Positions 40,071 to 50,615 of a stretch of 64,000 nucleotides of DNA are shown here, piece after piece (position 1 is the first letter of the stretch; each line of letters opens with the position of its first letter). Position numbers and translations under genes: made by a program. The DNA is from Eukaryota sp. TZLM1-RC (lineage: Eukaryota; Metamonada: BaSk clade), in NCBI GenBank assembly GCA_040285825.1, contig JAUPSS010000003.1, positions 620,001 to 684,000 of the forward strand, in the 5' to 3' direction. The notes beneath the pieces are model-generated. The model did no database searches and was not told where the DNA came from. It was given only the letters and a program-made list of their open reading frames with translations.

Positions 40071-41745
40071 AAGGATGAGCAAAAGATTGATACCACACCA
40101 CATCCACAAAGTTTCAGTCAGAATTGAGCTGATGGACCTCAACAGTAATAAACTTGTTGAGTTTCCCGGAGTTTATCTTGATCTGCATTGAAACATACAA
40201 TGTTGGCGAGGAGTGGCATCTGTTTCAGAAGAAGTAGACAAACTCCGAAAGACTAAACACAAATTTGACATAGAACGTCTGGAAGTTTTTTCGATTTGTT
40301 GTATTTGGGGTTTTTCTATATAGACGACTAGGGTGTTTGTTGTGATTATTTGTAGGTTCGCCGTTGCCAATCAGAAATCAAAGCTTTCTCTTCATATATT
40401 GAAAGATCTACATTTAGTCCTGGCGTTTTGACTACTTTTTATTTAATGGCTTATAATTTGATATAGTTTTGATAAATAAGTTAGGCCATTTCCCCTATGC
40501 AGGTTCTTGCTATATTAGTAATGCCTTATCAGACTCTGGGGGGAGAACAAAGATCCAACAATGGAAAACAATGTTTATGTTTGCTTTATTTTCTGAAAAA
40601 AAATTACTATCCCTGTGAAAACTCGATTTTCTTGCACATCAATTGCTTGCGGAAGTTAAACCAAAACAACACAATGTACCTTTTATCACAGTTCTTTTTG
40701 TATATTTCAACTGTTTGCTGCATCAACAGTTAAAATTGTCAGTGAATTGTTTTAGGTCAAAGCAGACAAATGATCATCAAACTCAAAAGTGTTTGTCTTC
40801 ATGATTTTAGGTCACCCAAAAAGTATAGTCTGAATGCTGGTTTAAAACCAGCGATGAATCAAAAGCAAACAAAGTATGCAATTGAATTCCCCATTCTATT
40901 CTGCCGAAACTATTTCCTGTACGCTGTTTCACAGTAATCGACAAAGTCATCTCAGTGTTTCTGGAAGGCATTTCCAGAAACAAAGCTGTTTGTAAGACAT
41001 TCCAGAAAGAAGTTTGTTTTCATTAAAAAAAGCTGTATATTAGAATAAGTGTATGATGTAAACGCTCTCACAAATGTTTCAAGTGCCCAAAACAGGGACA
41101 TAATGCTCGAACGGTCCCAATGTTGGAAATAATGATGTTGCAAATTTTATTAAGTGTGCATGTTCAATTAATATTTTTTATACTGTTAAGGGAATAAGGA
41201 TAAAGATAATTGTATTTAAACTTATACTATATTAAGGTACTCACTAGTGAGTTATCTACACTACCTTCTCCTGTTTTCTTCATTAATATTATTTACAGTT
41301 GTTTTTCCGCTGGCTTTGCGGATAACACTTTTGCTGAGGCACGGGCAGAGCCTGTGCTGAGCTATTGGATTCTTAAAATTACATTTTCTTTTAACTGGTT
41401 CCTTGTTGAATCGTAGACGATAAGTCTTGGTCATAAGGCATTCCCCCAAAGCTTTTTGATCCATCAAAATTTGAAAATTAAACACTCTAGGAAATCGAAA
41501 TCTAATGAAGTTGTGCAGAAAATATGGCTGCAATAATGTTACTGCGAAGTGTGGCAGCAAAGATGATCACAGTGTGTTAGATTGACTTTATACAAGCCAG
41601 TTTATAGGTTATAAGTTGTACCAATTTGAATCTTTTAATTCTGTGGTTTTCATTCGAAATGCATACTTTCTTCAAACATCATTCAAACTTATTTCAAGAA
41701 CTTTCATTCTTTGTGAGAAGTATGATCAATGAATTCTTCCTTCTA
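40071..41745. other. Spacer with degraded LINE-A text and a perfect hairpin
   Basis: A short piece at about 40,885-40,945 matches the LINE-A 3' coding region (minus). At about 40,959-40,981 TTTCTGGAA and TTCCAGAAA form a perfect 9-bp stem with a 5-base loop. No gene is supported. Confidence 0.4.
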
Positions 41746-41860
41746 TGTTGTAGCCACATTCACTCATAGATCTTCCTCTATTCCTGGTGAATCGTTGATG
41801 TGTGCATTGTGTGAACACTCTTTCCCGTCTCATCACATTTTTCTCGATGTTTTTATACAA

Positions 41861-42933
41861 CATCAGTGGTGGAAAAAAACGCAGAAGAGGAAAAACAAAT
41901 ACAACAAACTCTGATAACAATAACAATGATGTAGATGAAGATAATTTAATAACAAAGTAGTGTTTAAGATAGTAACGTAACGTACATTCAACAAGTCCTA
42001 ATGACAAAAACAAAATAATTCCAAATCAGTAAATTCAACAAGAGTTTACTTACCGCAGCAGCGTTTAGTGTAACTAATGTAAATTCTTTAAGAAAATAGA
42101 AAAAATTGGTCAAATAAAGAGTGTATTTTGTATCTGTATTTTTGTATTATGTATTTTCATTTTGGCGTTGTACTTCACAGGTATGGTTAAATCTTTATTT
42201 CTCAAAACAATGGACTGCACCCAGAAATCTCCTTTGGGTTAAGGGAAAATCCTAGAAGCCATCATCTTCACGAACCTTCCAGTACTTACAATATATTGAG
42301 GATCAAGGTCACTACCACTTTGCAAACTGTTTTGAATTTGCGTGGTTGATAATCATTTGTGTGAATACTAGTGAATAATATAATATAATATAATATAATA
42401 TAATATAATATAATATAATATAATATAATATAATATAATATAATATAATATAATATAATATAATATAATATAATAGAATATAATATAATATAATATAATA
42501 TAATATAATATAATATAATAGAATATAATATAATATAATATAATATAATATAATATAATATAATATAATATAATATAACATAAGATAATATAATATAATA
42601 TAATATAATATAATATAATATAATATAATATAATATAATATAATATAATATAATATAATATAATATAATATAATATAATATAATATAATATAATATAATA
42701 TAATATAATATAATATAATATAATATAATATAATAATATATAATGTTAGTGACTGTAGTATTATAGGTGATTTAAATTGTAACTAAAAGTGCTAATACTG
42801 ACCACATAACTAATAGTTCCAAAATAAAATATTATCGATTCATCTTTTATTATAGTGTTCGTGCAAGTGTTGGTGAAAAAAGTGGTGTGATGAAAGAGGA
42901 TTTTATAATTAAGTGTACAAAACGAAAACCACA
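41861..42933 (+). mobile_element. LTR-derived segment (solo LTR or fragment) of the Ty3/gypsy element
   Basis: This matches, in inverted orientation, the 3' LTR at 60,843-61,719 on both sides of the TATAA array, including CACAAATGATTATGAACC-like and GCAGCAGCGTTTAG text. It ends ...CCACA at 42,933, as the other copy does. The left 115 bases of the LTR are not clearly conserved, although TGTTGTA occurs at 41,746. No internal retroelement sequence follows. No clean target duplication is visible. It ends 107 bases before the ATG of the PLK4-like gene. Confidence 0.75.
42375..42744 (+). repeat. TATAA pentanucleotide microsatellite (about 370 bp)
   Basis: More than 70 units of TAATA/TATAA with three or four single-base variants (TAGAA, TAACA, TAAGA). 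It lies inside the LTR-derived segment; the other LTR has about 35 units. Confidence 0.95.
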
Positions 42934-43040
42934 GTTGAATTATCCACCAATTCAACCCAAATCAAATTCCAAACTCTCCAACCAAATACACATACAATCT
43001 TCATTGATCAACATGAATACATTTTAAATCTTGCACTGGA

Positions 43041-44933
43041 ATGCATCCATCCATCCGTCAACTCAAATCAGGACTAGAACATGGTTCTCGATTGTCTGAT
43101 TATGAAATTACGTCGCTCTTAGGCAAAGGCGCATTTTCCAATGTATTTCATGGAGTCTCCAAGCATACGGGACACGATGTAGCCATCAAAGTTGTCGATA
43201 AGAAAGCAGCAAAGGCGAATAACACCATCCATCGAATCATATCTGAAATCGAACTTCATTCACGCTTGGAACACTTTAACATTGTCGATCTGTACTCTTA
43301 CTCAGAGGACAAGTCATCCTTCTACATCATCATGGAATATTGTAATCAAGGGGATCTCTTTACATATCTTCACGAACATGGGAGTCTTCCGGAAGAAACG
43401 GTTCGTCAATTTGGTAAACAAATTGTCAGTTCTCTCTCGTACTTGCACTCTCACAACATTGTTCATCGAGACTTAAAATTGTCCAATATTCTTTTAAAAA
43501 CCGATACCAATGCGACCTCACCATCCCTGAAACTTGCTGACTTTGGTTTAGCGGTGTATCTTGAGGATAACAATTCCGAAGCAAACACCATTTGTGGAAC
43601 CTTGAACTACATTGCCCCTGAAGTATTTGCAAGGAAGCCTTATGGTAAACCTAGTGATCGATGGTCACTCGGTTGCCTTTTGTTTGCACTAGTTTCAGGT
43701 TATCTACCCTTTGACGGTCAGGAACCCCCCAAAACAAATGTTCGTCTTGTGTTTCCAAGTCATGTTTCTTCAAATGCAAAAGATTTGATTACGAAATTGT
43801 TAAAGGTTTCTCCTAACGAAAGATTAGATCTTGCCTGCATACAATTACATCCTTTCTTCAATGATCATAATGACCATGAATCTTGTAGGTCAACACCTAC
43901 AACCTATTATAGGCCTGCATCACGACTCTCAAATCTCACATCAATGTCTCCATTGACAACACCCACAATCAAGCAGAAACGGTTCAAAGTAAAGCAGCAT
44001 CTTACACCATTGTCAACTCATAACGTCAGGACGTTCACTCATACAGCCAAGCTGGGTAAAGCAGTAATTGAAGGACCAGGGAAAGCTGTCAAGCTAGTGT
44101 TTGATGCTGATGGTTCAGTCTTTTCTGTTTCAGGTGATGGAAGGGAGATAACCGTCACAAAACCTTCTACAAGTGGAGATATGGTCAGCACTGTCTACGA
44201 ATTAGCTGAATTACCATCAAAATATCACAAAAAGTATCTCTATGCTGCAAATTTTGTACAAATTGTTGCCCAAAAGACAGCAGTTGTCGAGTACAGGACG
44301 GACTCGGCTGTTTTTACACTCACTGCAGCAGACACTTTTATTGGGAAGTTTCAGGAAGGGATTGAATTGGAGATTCAACGAGATAAACTGAAGGTTTTGC
44401 AAGCTAATGGTGACCTTAACACTAGCTATCAGATCAGTTCAGACTTTTCTAGTATATGTTCTCCTTCCCCGCCCCAATCCTTGTCTTTTGCCATTAGTCA
44501 CATGCTGGAGTCTTTTCAGCTGTGTGCCAATCTCGCACGATCAGCCCATGAAGATCTCCCCATCTCAGTCATTCATCCTTCAGCAATGAGCAAGGAGGAC
44601 ACAAAGCCTGAAAAATCTAATACACCAGAAGATAACACTTCAAGTGTAACCTCTGTAGTCAATATCACTTCAGCAGTTGATAATTGTTCTCTCAATAGCC
44701 CTGTTTTTGATCCTAATATTGGTTGGGGGTTTCGTATTGGGAATGGGACGGTGATGTTTGCTTTGAGTAATGGAACTCTTCTTTCCCTGTCACGTTCGGG
44801 ACAAGTGGTTTCTGTCCTGAAAGGAGCACTTGAAGGTAGGACCTTCAACCTACTTTCCGACTCTATTCCTCAATCTGTTATGAGTCATATATCACTAGTG
44901 GCACCATTGTTGGCTAAAATGAACTCAAAATGA
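43041..44933 (+). CDS. PLK4: Polo-like kinase 4 (SAK)-type protein kinase with polo boxes
   Basis: The 630-residue protein has a Ser/Thr kinase domain at about residues 20-275: LLGKGAFSNVFHGV, VAIKVVDKKAA, HRDLKLSNILL, ADFGLAVYLE, CGTLNYIAPEV and SDRWSLGCLLFALVSG. HRDLxLSN in the catalytic loop and the DKKA after the catalytic Lys are typical of PLK4 rather than PLK1. All catalytic residues are present. After a linker, residues 335-450 fit the cryptic polo boxes (AKLGKAVIEGPGKAVKLVF), and residues 555-620 a final polo box (FRIGNGTVMFALSNGTLLSL). PLK4 triggers centriole duplication, so the organism presumably builds basal bodies. One oddity is DRW instead of DVW in subdomain IX. The upstream 110-1,200 bases are LTR-derived. 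Confidence 0.85.
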   Translation: MHPSIRQLKSGLEHGSRLSDYEITSLLGKGAFSNVFHGVSKHTGHDVAIKVVDKKAAKANNTIHRIISEIELHSRLEHFNIVDLYSYSEDKSSFYIIMEYCNQGDLFTYLHEHGSLPEETVRQFGKQIVSSLSYLHSHNIVHRDLKLSNILLKTDTNATSPSLKLADFGLAVYLEDNNSEANTICGTLNYIAPEVFARKPYGKPSDRWSLGCLLFALVSGYLPFDGQEPPKTNVRLVFPSHVSSNAKDLITKLLKVSPNERLDLACIQLHPFFNDHNDHESCRSTPTTYYRPASRLSNLTSMSPLTTPTIKQKRFKVKQHLTPLSTHNVRTFTHTAKLGKAVIEGPGKAVKLVFDADGSVFSVSGDGREITVTKPSTSGDMVSTVYELAELPSKYHKKYLYAANFVQIVAQKTAVVEYRTDSAVFTLTAADTFIGKFQEGIELEIQRDKLKVLQANGDLNTSYQISSDFSSICSPSPPQSLSFAISHMLESFQLCANLARSAHEDLPISVIHPSAMSKEDTKPEKSNTPEDNTSSVTSVVNITSAVDNCSLNSPVFDPNIGWGFRIGNGTVMFALSNGTLLSLSRSGQVVSVLKGALEGRTFNLLSDSIPQSVMSHISLVAPLLAKMNSK

Positions 44934-45938
44934 TGTGAAAATGATATATTTTTTTGTTTTTTGAATTTCTTCTATTCAACGTTCTTGCTTTTGATTTGGT
45001 TTTCTGTAAATTTACTTGGGTCAATCTAAGTTTTTTTAATTTTAAATGAAATTCATTATTTCAGCCATTTTTAAAATATCTTGTTTTAAGTTACGCTTCC
45101 TTCCAAATAAGTCTTAGGTCAGACTATAGTATATGGGAGACTGAGTCTCATATCCGAATATCAAAATCAAACCAAAGGTTCAATCCCCTTCCAAAGACTC
45201 ATTCACTAATGTAAGCAGTCATTCCAACTTTATTTTACCAAACAGCATGGCAAGGAGCCAAAAAGTTGATTTCACAATTCGTTGTCGGCACCCTCAGTTA
45301 GAATGGATGGAGCATATACTAAGTTCCAAGAAGAGAACTTGAACTTTTGTCTTGGAGAAGTACTGTTTTTGTTTTGTATCATTAGATAAATTGAATAAAC
45401 CACTAATAAAAATATTCGGAGCAACTCTATTGTATATTTAGAGATCATGTTTCCGTCTATCAGTTAGTTCACCTGAATGGTTCCTTTTAGATCATGAAAA
45501 CCAAACAATAAAACTATGCTTCAGTCATATGACTCTACAGTACTAGAAGTTTATGTGGTATTCACGCTTGATTGTCGGCTTGCTAAGTAAAAGCTTTCAG
45601 GTTTTCAGTACAACTAATGATAAAAATTGTGAATATTAAATTGATAGAATGTTTTTCTTTATCTCACAACACCACTATTTCCCAAAACATAGCCAAAAAG
45701 TGAGACTAATTTTGAATCGTTCACTAAAACAAAAGATGTAAAATATGGTAAGCGATGTCATTCAGTGTAATTTACATGTAAGACTTATTTCCAATGCAGT
45801 AAATCACATGAGAGTGCATTTGCTCATGCAACAGTTACCTTTCTGCAAACATTTCCTTCAATTCCAATTTATGATTGGTGCTGGGTTCTTGATCCCAAAG
45901 TTCAGATTATACAAATTATTTATTACACAAATCTGTGA
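44934..45938. other. Spacer after the PLK4-like gene
   Basis: No gene recognised. A hairpin is possible at about 45,131-45,156 (GAGAC TGA GTCTC flanked by ATAT arms). A T-arm-like GGTTCAATCC at 45,177 has no tRNA around it. Confidence 0.4.
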
Positions 45939-46189
45939 ACTGTGAATTTCACTTATCATGCATTCCCCTGTGAAATTCACTCCTGTTTTCAACTTTCTCA
46001 ATGTCTACTCACAGGCTGTAAGAGACATGTAGCGTCAATTGACAAAGACAATCATGATCTTCATCAATGGGCTACCTCACTTAAATACACCTACTGCTTT
46101 CACAGAACAAAGCCTCGCGACTTGATGTATCTAAGTGGATCTAACCAAATGCTACCAATGCACTTGTAGATCGGTTTCAAAAGTTTTTA
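45939..46189 (+). repeat. 250-bp dispersed repeat, copy 1, with terminal hairpin
   Basis: It matches 57,618-57,867 in the same orientation with few differences. It starts ACTGTGAATTTCAC, whose GTGAATTTCAC can pair with GTGAAATTCAC about 17 bases later; in this copy CTTATCATGCATTCCCCT is the loop. It lies about 50 bases from the 3' end of the LINE-A copy. The nature of the repeat is unknown: SINE, MITE end or structured RNA are possible. Confidence 0.7.
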
Positions 46190-46229
46190 AAACAAAGTAA
46201 TATATTTTTTTTAATTAATTTTAATTTTA

Positions 46230-48290
46230 TTCTAAACCTATAAATCAACATCTAAAAAATCCATCTCTCCCAAAACAAAAACACTAGATGCAACTCTCTC
46301 ATAGTGAGATCCAAGAGAAAGCAAAGCATCAGAAACCATCTTCAACATCCCCTTAAAAATAGAAAACACAATTCTATTTTGCCAAAACAATCTGTTGAAA
46401 TTTCTGCCAGTTCTTCTCTTTACAATCATTTCAAAATCATCCAAAAACGTAAAGCAGTTGGTGCAAGTGAACCAAAAAGGGAAAATACAAATGGATACAA
46501 ATTGTATTTTGCATGCTGTAGACTGGCCAATTTGGACAAAGGTTCATTGTATTTTTTGAATATAAAATTTTCATCATTTGAAAGGGGATTATGAATTTCA
46601 GAATTAACAAGCCTTTCATTTGAGGCATTACATGGATCAACAGACATTACATCCAATAAAATGAAGCTTCCATCTAATACAGGTAATATGACATCACCTC
46701 TATTATTCTTATGAAAATCATTTTCAGCATCAAACAGATTTGACAACAAAGGTTCCAAGAAGGATTCAATTCTATGAGATTTACACATACAATATAACTG
46801 GTCTCTTACAGCATCATGAACCTTGCTTCTAAAAAGTAATAAAATGTTTACAATTTAACAAATGAGTAGTTGTAATTTCTCAAGAACATTTACAAATTAA
46901 ATTATGAGGTAAATTATCAGGCCAGATAAAGGAACGAAATCTCATATTTAGAGTCCAAGCAGAATCGGATAAGAGAGTACCATAAACTTGTGGAATTGTT
47001 GTTACTAAGGCAGAAGAAGTACTGTCACACATATCTTGTAAAAGATTTGCAAAAGCGGGATTCTTTTTCTTGGCCAAGCCAAGTCTAACATCAAAATCCA
47101 AGCTTTCAAAAATCTTTGACAATTTTTGTTGAAGCTTTTTACAGCAAAACTGTAAATTAAATAGAGATCGGTTTGGAATTTCTTGAATTGATTGAGGAAA
47201 ACATTTGGTCCAAATTTGTGGCGGTAATTTTTCAAGTTCACAAGATAACTCATACAAATAGGGACTACAATTGGGGACTAACAGATGAGAATCATCAGGA
47301 AATCTACGAGAAAATTCATAAATAAAATTTTTGCCACCACCCAAGAATGCTGATTGACACAAAATTGAAGATTTAGTAAATCCAATACCCCCCAAATTTG
47401 CTGAAGAAAATAAGTGACTTTTCAACATTCCTGGTTCTACATCCAATAAATCAGCAAAAAATTCTGTTCTCAATGAATTGAATGAACGACAAAAATCTAA
47501 TGCTATGGAAGGAGCACAAGATCTCAAAATGTGGGTTATTCTCCCAGTGTAGCAAATTTTAAGCATGAAAAATTTAATATGCTTTTCAATATCTAAAGAA
47601 GAAATTGAATCAAGTTCAATTTTCATTTTTTCCAAAATAACTTGCAATTCATTATGAATTTGAGGCACATTTCCTAACCAACAACCAAGGAACTTAAAAG
47701 CATCACTACTATAATTAGTAAAAGGGACAATAGAATCGTTTATCACAAGGTCTTGAGCAGAAGAGCCAATCAGAAGGCATTTGCTGGCATTAAGATGAAG
47801 CCCAATATTTTCATATGAATCGGCAATTTCTTGAGCAACCAATTCTAGTAAATCAAATGAACCAGTCAAGGATATATCATCCATATAAGCAACTATTTTT
47901 ATAGAAGGGTATTTTTACTTAATGATATTTAAAGTTTTGTGAATAGCTAAACAAAACAATAATGGACCTAAAGGATCACCTTGCTTCACTCCAGAAGATG
48001 ATTTAAGAGCAAATGAATTAAAAATTAAATCTGATTCTTTCCCATAAAAATGGTAGAAAAAACTCGATAGCTCAGGAAAATTAGATTTAATAACTTCAAA
48101 AATTGCTTCTCGCTTTACAGAATTAAAAGCATTTTTAAAGTCGAGATTAAAAATAAAATTATTTTCCTCTGCATTAAAAAAGGTATCAGAGGCAATAGCA
48201 GCAACCGAAGCACCATCAATTGTTTTGATTCCAAATTGATGAGGATTCAAAAATCTGAATTTAATCTTATTTTAAGGCATTGTTAAAAAT
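46230..48290 (-). pseudogene. LINE-A retrotransposon, longest copy (reverse transcriptase to 3' end)
   Basis: The minus strand from 48,290 shows reverse transcriptase blocks FLNPHQFGIKTIDGASVAA, LDFKNAFNSVKR (motif A Asp), GVKQGDPLGPLLFCLAIHKT (motif B) and, past an in-frame TAA at 47,915-47,917, AYMDDISLTG (motif C) and KCLLIGS. The same frame continues to a TGA at 46,880-46,882 next to the Cys/His site (LICKCS, LLNCKHF). The 3' part is in two shifted frames with RGDVILPVLDGSFILLDV and FWQNRIVFSIFKG, which fits a restriction-like endonuclease. No apurinic endonuclease domain is seen upstream. Elements of this design copy RNA into cut DNA. The stops and shifts show that this copy is dead. Confidence 0.85.
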
Positions 48291-49778
48291 AATCTTGGGA
48301 CGAAATGTAGAGATGTGTGGCAGTTGATACACTTGTCCCACCTGTGTAATGAAAATAAAAACTTTTAAAAATAAAGACTATCGGCTTTCCTGAATATCCT
48401 CAACGAACAACAAATCGGCCAAAGCAGTTTGAGCATCATTTCTGAGAAGTGTCTTAAAGCATATTAGAGAAAGTGAACAACCAGTTGCTTGCTGTAAAGG
48501 GGATGTTTGTCATGTCTAATCGAAGCAGTCCAGTCCAAGCTGAAGGAAGGGCCATTTAAATGGAAGCAGAATCTTCCTTATAAATTGCATGTGTACTCAC
48601 TTTGCTTGAACACACTCCAAGTATTCCTTAAAATATAACATCCATGAATTTTGTATTACTTTTTGCCACGATTAACCTCGCAGTCTTTTTCTCTGGTACC
48701 CAAAAAGATGAATTAATCAACGTAAAAAGAATGAGGCCCAATGATAGGTCGGTTGAATGAACACTCTGATGAAATATTAGAACTCTAAAAATAGTATCAA
48801 TGTTCGGTTATGCATTGGACGTCACCAACTTTCACGCTATATAGACACTCCAACGTTGCTTGTAGAATGATTTTGTTGTACAAATAACACAGTGCTCTTT
48901 TCAAACGCTTTAAGATGGCTGTTGTCTGTTTCAGTTCAATAAACGTTTCTAATTTTTGTTTATTGTCAATGGCATGTGAAATGTCACAACGAGGCATTTT
49001 GATATATGATGACGAACAAAGGCCTTTTACATCAAATTGCAACCCCTTTTATGCCATAATGTTGACCACTCGTGGTTTTTAACGTACGTTTTGAGTACAA
49101 ATAACCATAAATTCACCCTTTTCTTTTTTAGGCTGATTTAAATTAGTCCAACGAGAAACTAAACAACAACCCTTAAAATTCTAAATCTTCATTCTTCCAA
49201 TCAACCAAAAAGAATCGACTGGAAGTTTTTCCTTCATAGAAAAAACCAAAGATAATAAAGCAGAAGATAATAAGGTGACAACAACTTTAAAAATTGAAAA
49301 TACAATTCTGTTCTGCCAAAACATTTTGACAAAAATTCTTCCTGTACGTTGTTTCACAATTTCAACAAAATCATCCAAGAAAGATAGGAGCAAGTGGTCC
49401 AATGGATCTATGTAGGAAAAAAGGAAATGGACAAAGGACATAATGAATATGCGATTCAGCATTCACGGATAGCAACTTTGCTGTTCACTTTTTTTGAAAC
49501 ACCAATGCTTCTTTATCTATTTCTCTGTGGTTGCCAGAGGTACTCTCAAGTTCTGGGACATTTTGCCACATTGTTGTGAACTCATGCTATTTGCACTAAC
49601 TAGATTTTTTTGCAATTAGACATTTAATTTTTGCATTGGTAGATCATACTGAAAACTAGAATTGCACATTAGCAAAACCATTATTTTTAAAAATTTTAAA
49701 ACTTTCCCAATACCTCTATTACGAAATACCCCAATCAATTCCATTGATTCATTAAAGTTAGTCGTAATTCTGTTTACA
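48252..49778 (-). repeat. Inverted duplication, arm 2
   Basis: Reverse complement of 23,146-24,684 with few mismatches. On the low side it runs on into LINE-A reverse transcriptase sequence, so arm 2 is contiguous with its LINE whereas arm 1 is cut off there. It includes the LINE-A tail at 49,181-49,462 and a broken version of the unassigned frame (48,797-49,042). Confidence 0.85.
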
Positions 49779-50149
49779 CTGGTCACTTTCTCTTACTTCA
49801 TAAACTAGGTTCTGGTTATGTCGCAACGGAACCTTGAATATACCTCCTTGTGCAACAAGTGCTTCTCTCTCAATAGTCTTTCTTATTTTGCTCTCTTGTG
49901 TGGTTTTTATGATTTGTCTTTTTGTCATTCATTCATATTTCCCTCAGTTTCCATCTTTTCCGAGCCTTAGAACTCCCCTTGTACTCTTTCTACGTGTTCT
50001 TCTACTCATCTTTGTCACTTTTTTACGTTATATATGCAGTTGGTTCTCTTTAAAAAAAGCATATAGCAAGGGGGTTAGGGCGAGTCCAACAATTTTTTTA
50101 ACAAATTTTTTATTCAACCCATCATAATTTACAACTATAACAACATGTT
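49779..50149. other. Spacer with a 29-base segment shared with the Fanzor f 5' flank
   Basis: CACTTTCTCTTACTTCATAA followed by ACTAGGTTC at 49,784-49,812 matches 59,192-59,220 with two differences. The hydrophobic frame at 49,834-50,127 has no ATG at its start and no recognisable family. Confidence 0.4.
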
Positions 50150-50535
50150 TTATTACTTTTAGAAGCAAGGTTCACGATGCTGTAAGAGATCAATTATATT
50201 GTATGTGTAAGTTTCATTGAATTGAATCCTTTCTGGAAACTCTCTTTTCAAATCTGATACTGATGATGATTTCCATAAGAACGATAGAGGTGATGTCATA
50301 TTATCTGGATTAGATGGACCCTTCACTTTATTGATGTAATGTTTGTTGATCCTTGTAATGCCTCAAGTGAAAGGCTTGCTAATTCTGAAATTCATAGTCC
50401 TCTTTCAAATGCTGAAAATTTCACAATTAAAAATTCAATGAACGTTTATCCAAATTGTCCAGCCAACAGCATGCAAAATACAATTTGTATCTGTTTGTAT
50501 TTTCTCTATTTGGTCACTTGCTCCTACAACCATAC
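50150..50535 (+). pseudogene. LINE-A C-terminal fragment
   Basis: Plus-strand text VHDAVRDQLYCMC, then SLETL-like and HAKYNLYLFVFSLFGHLL, matches the LINE-A endonuclease region in several frames with stops. It ends about 80 bases before the next gene. Confidence 0.65.
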
Positions 50536-50615
50536 GTTTTTTGGCAACAAACCACCACAGTCAAAAATATTGCAACACCTGCACTCCTCACTCTTAAAGA
50601 AGTAACACTCTGGTC

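Noticed and set aside
41741-41860. Full solo LTR from TGTTGTA at 41,746 with target duplication
   Set aside because: Only seven bases match the other LTR in this part, and the flanks TTCTA and GTTGA do not agree, so I limited the call to 41,861-42,933.
42312-42581. Frame with YYIIL repeats over the TATAA array
   Set aside because: It is only the translation of the pentanucleotide microsatellite.
42375-42744. Regular repeat that might be taken for a CRISPR array
   Set aside because: Unit is 5 bases without spacers, in a eukaryotic LTR.
45160-45200. GGTTCAATCC resembling a tRNA T-arm
   Set aside because: The stem has a mismatch, and no acceptor, D or anticodon arms fit around it.
49834-50127. 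Hydrophobic 97-codon frame
   Set aside because: No ATG at its start, no family, and it lies between transposon fragments.
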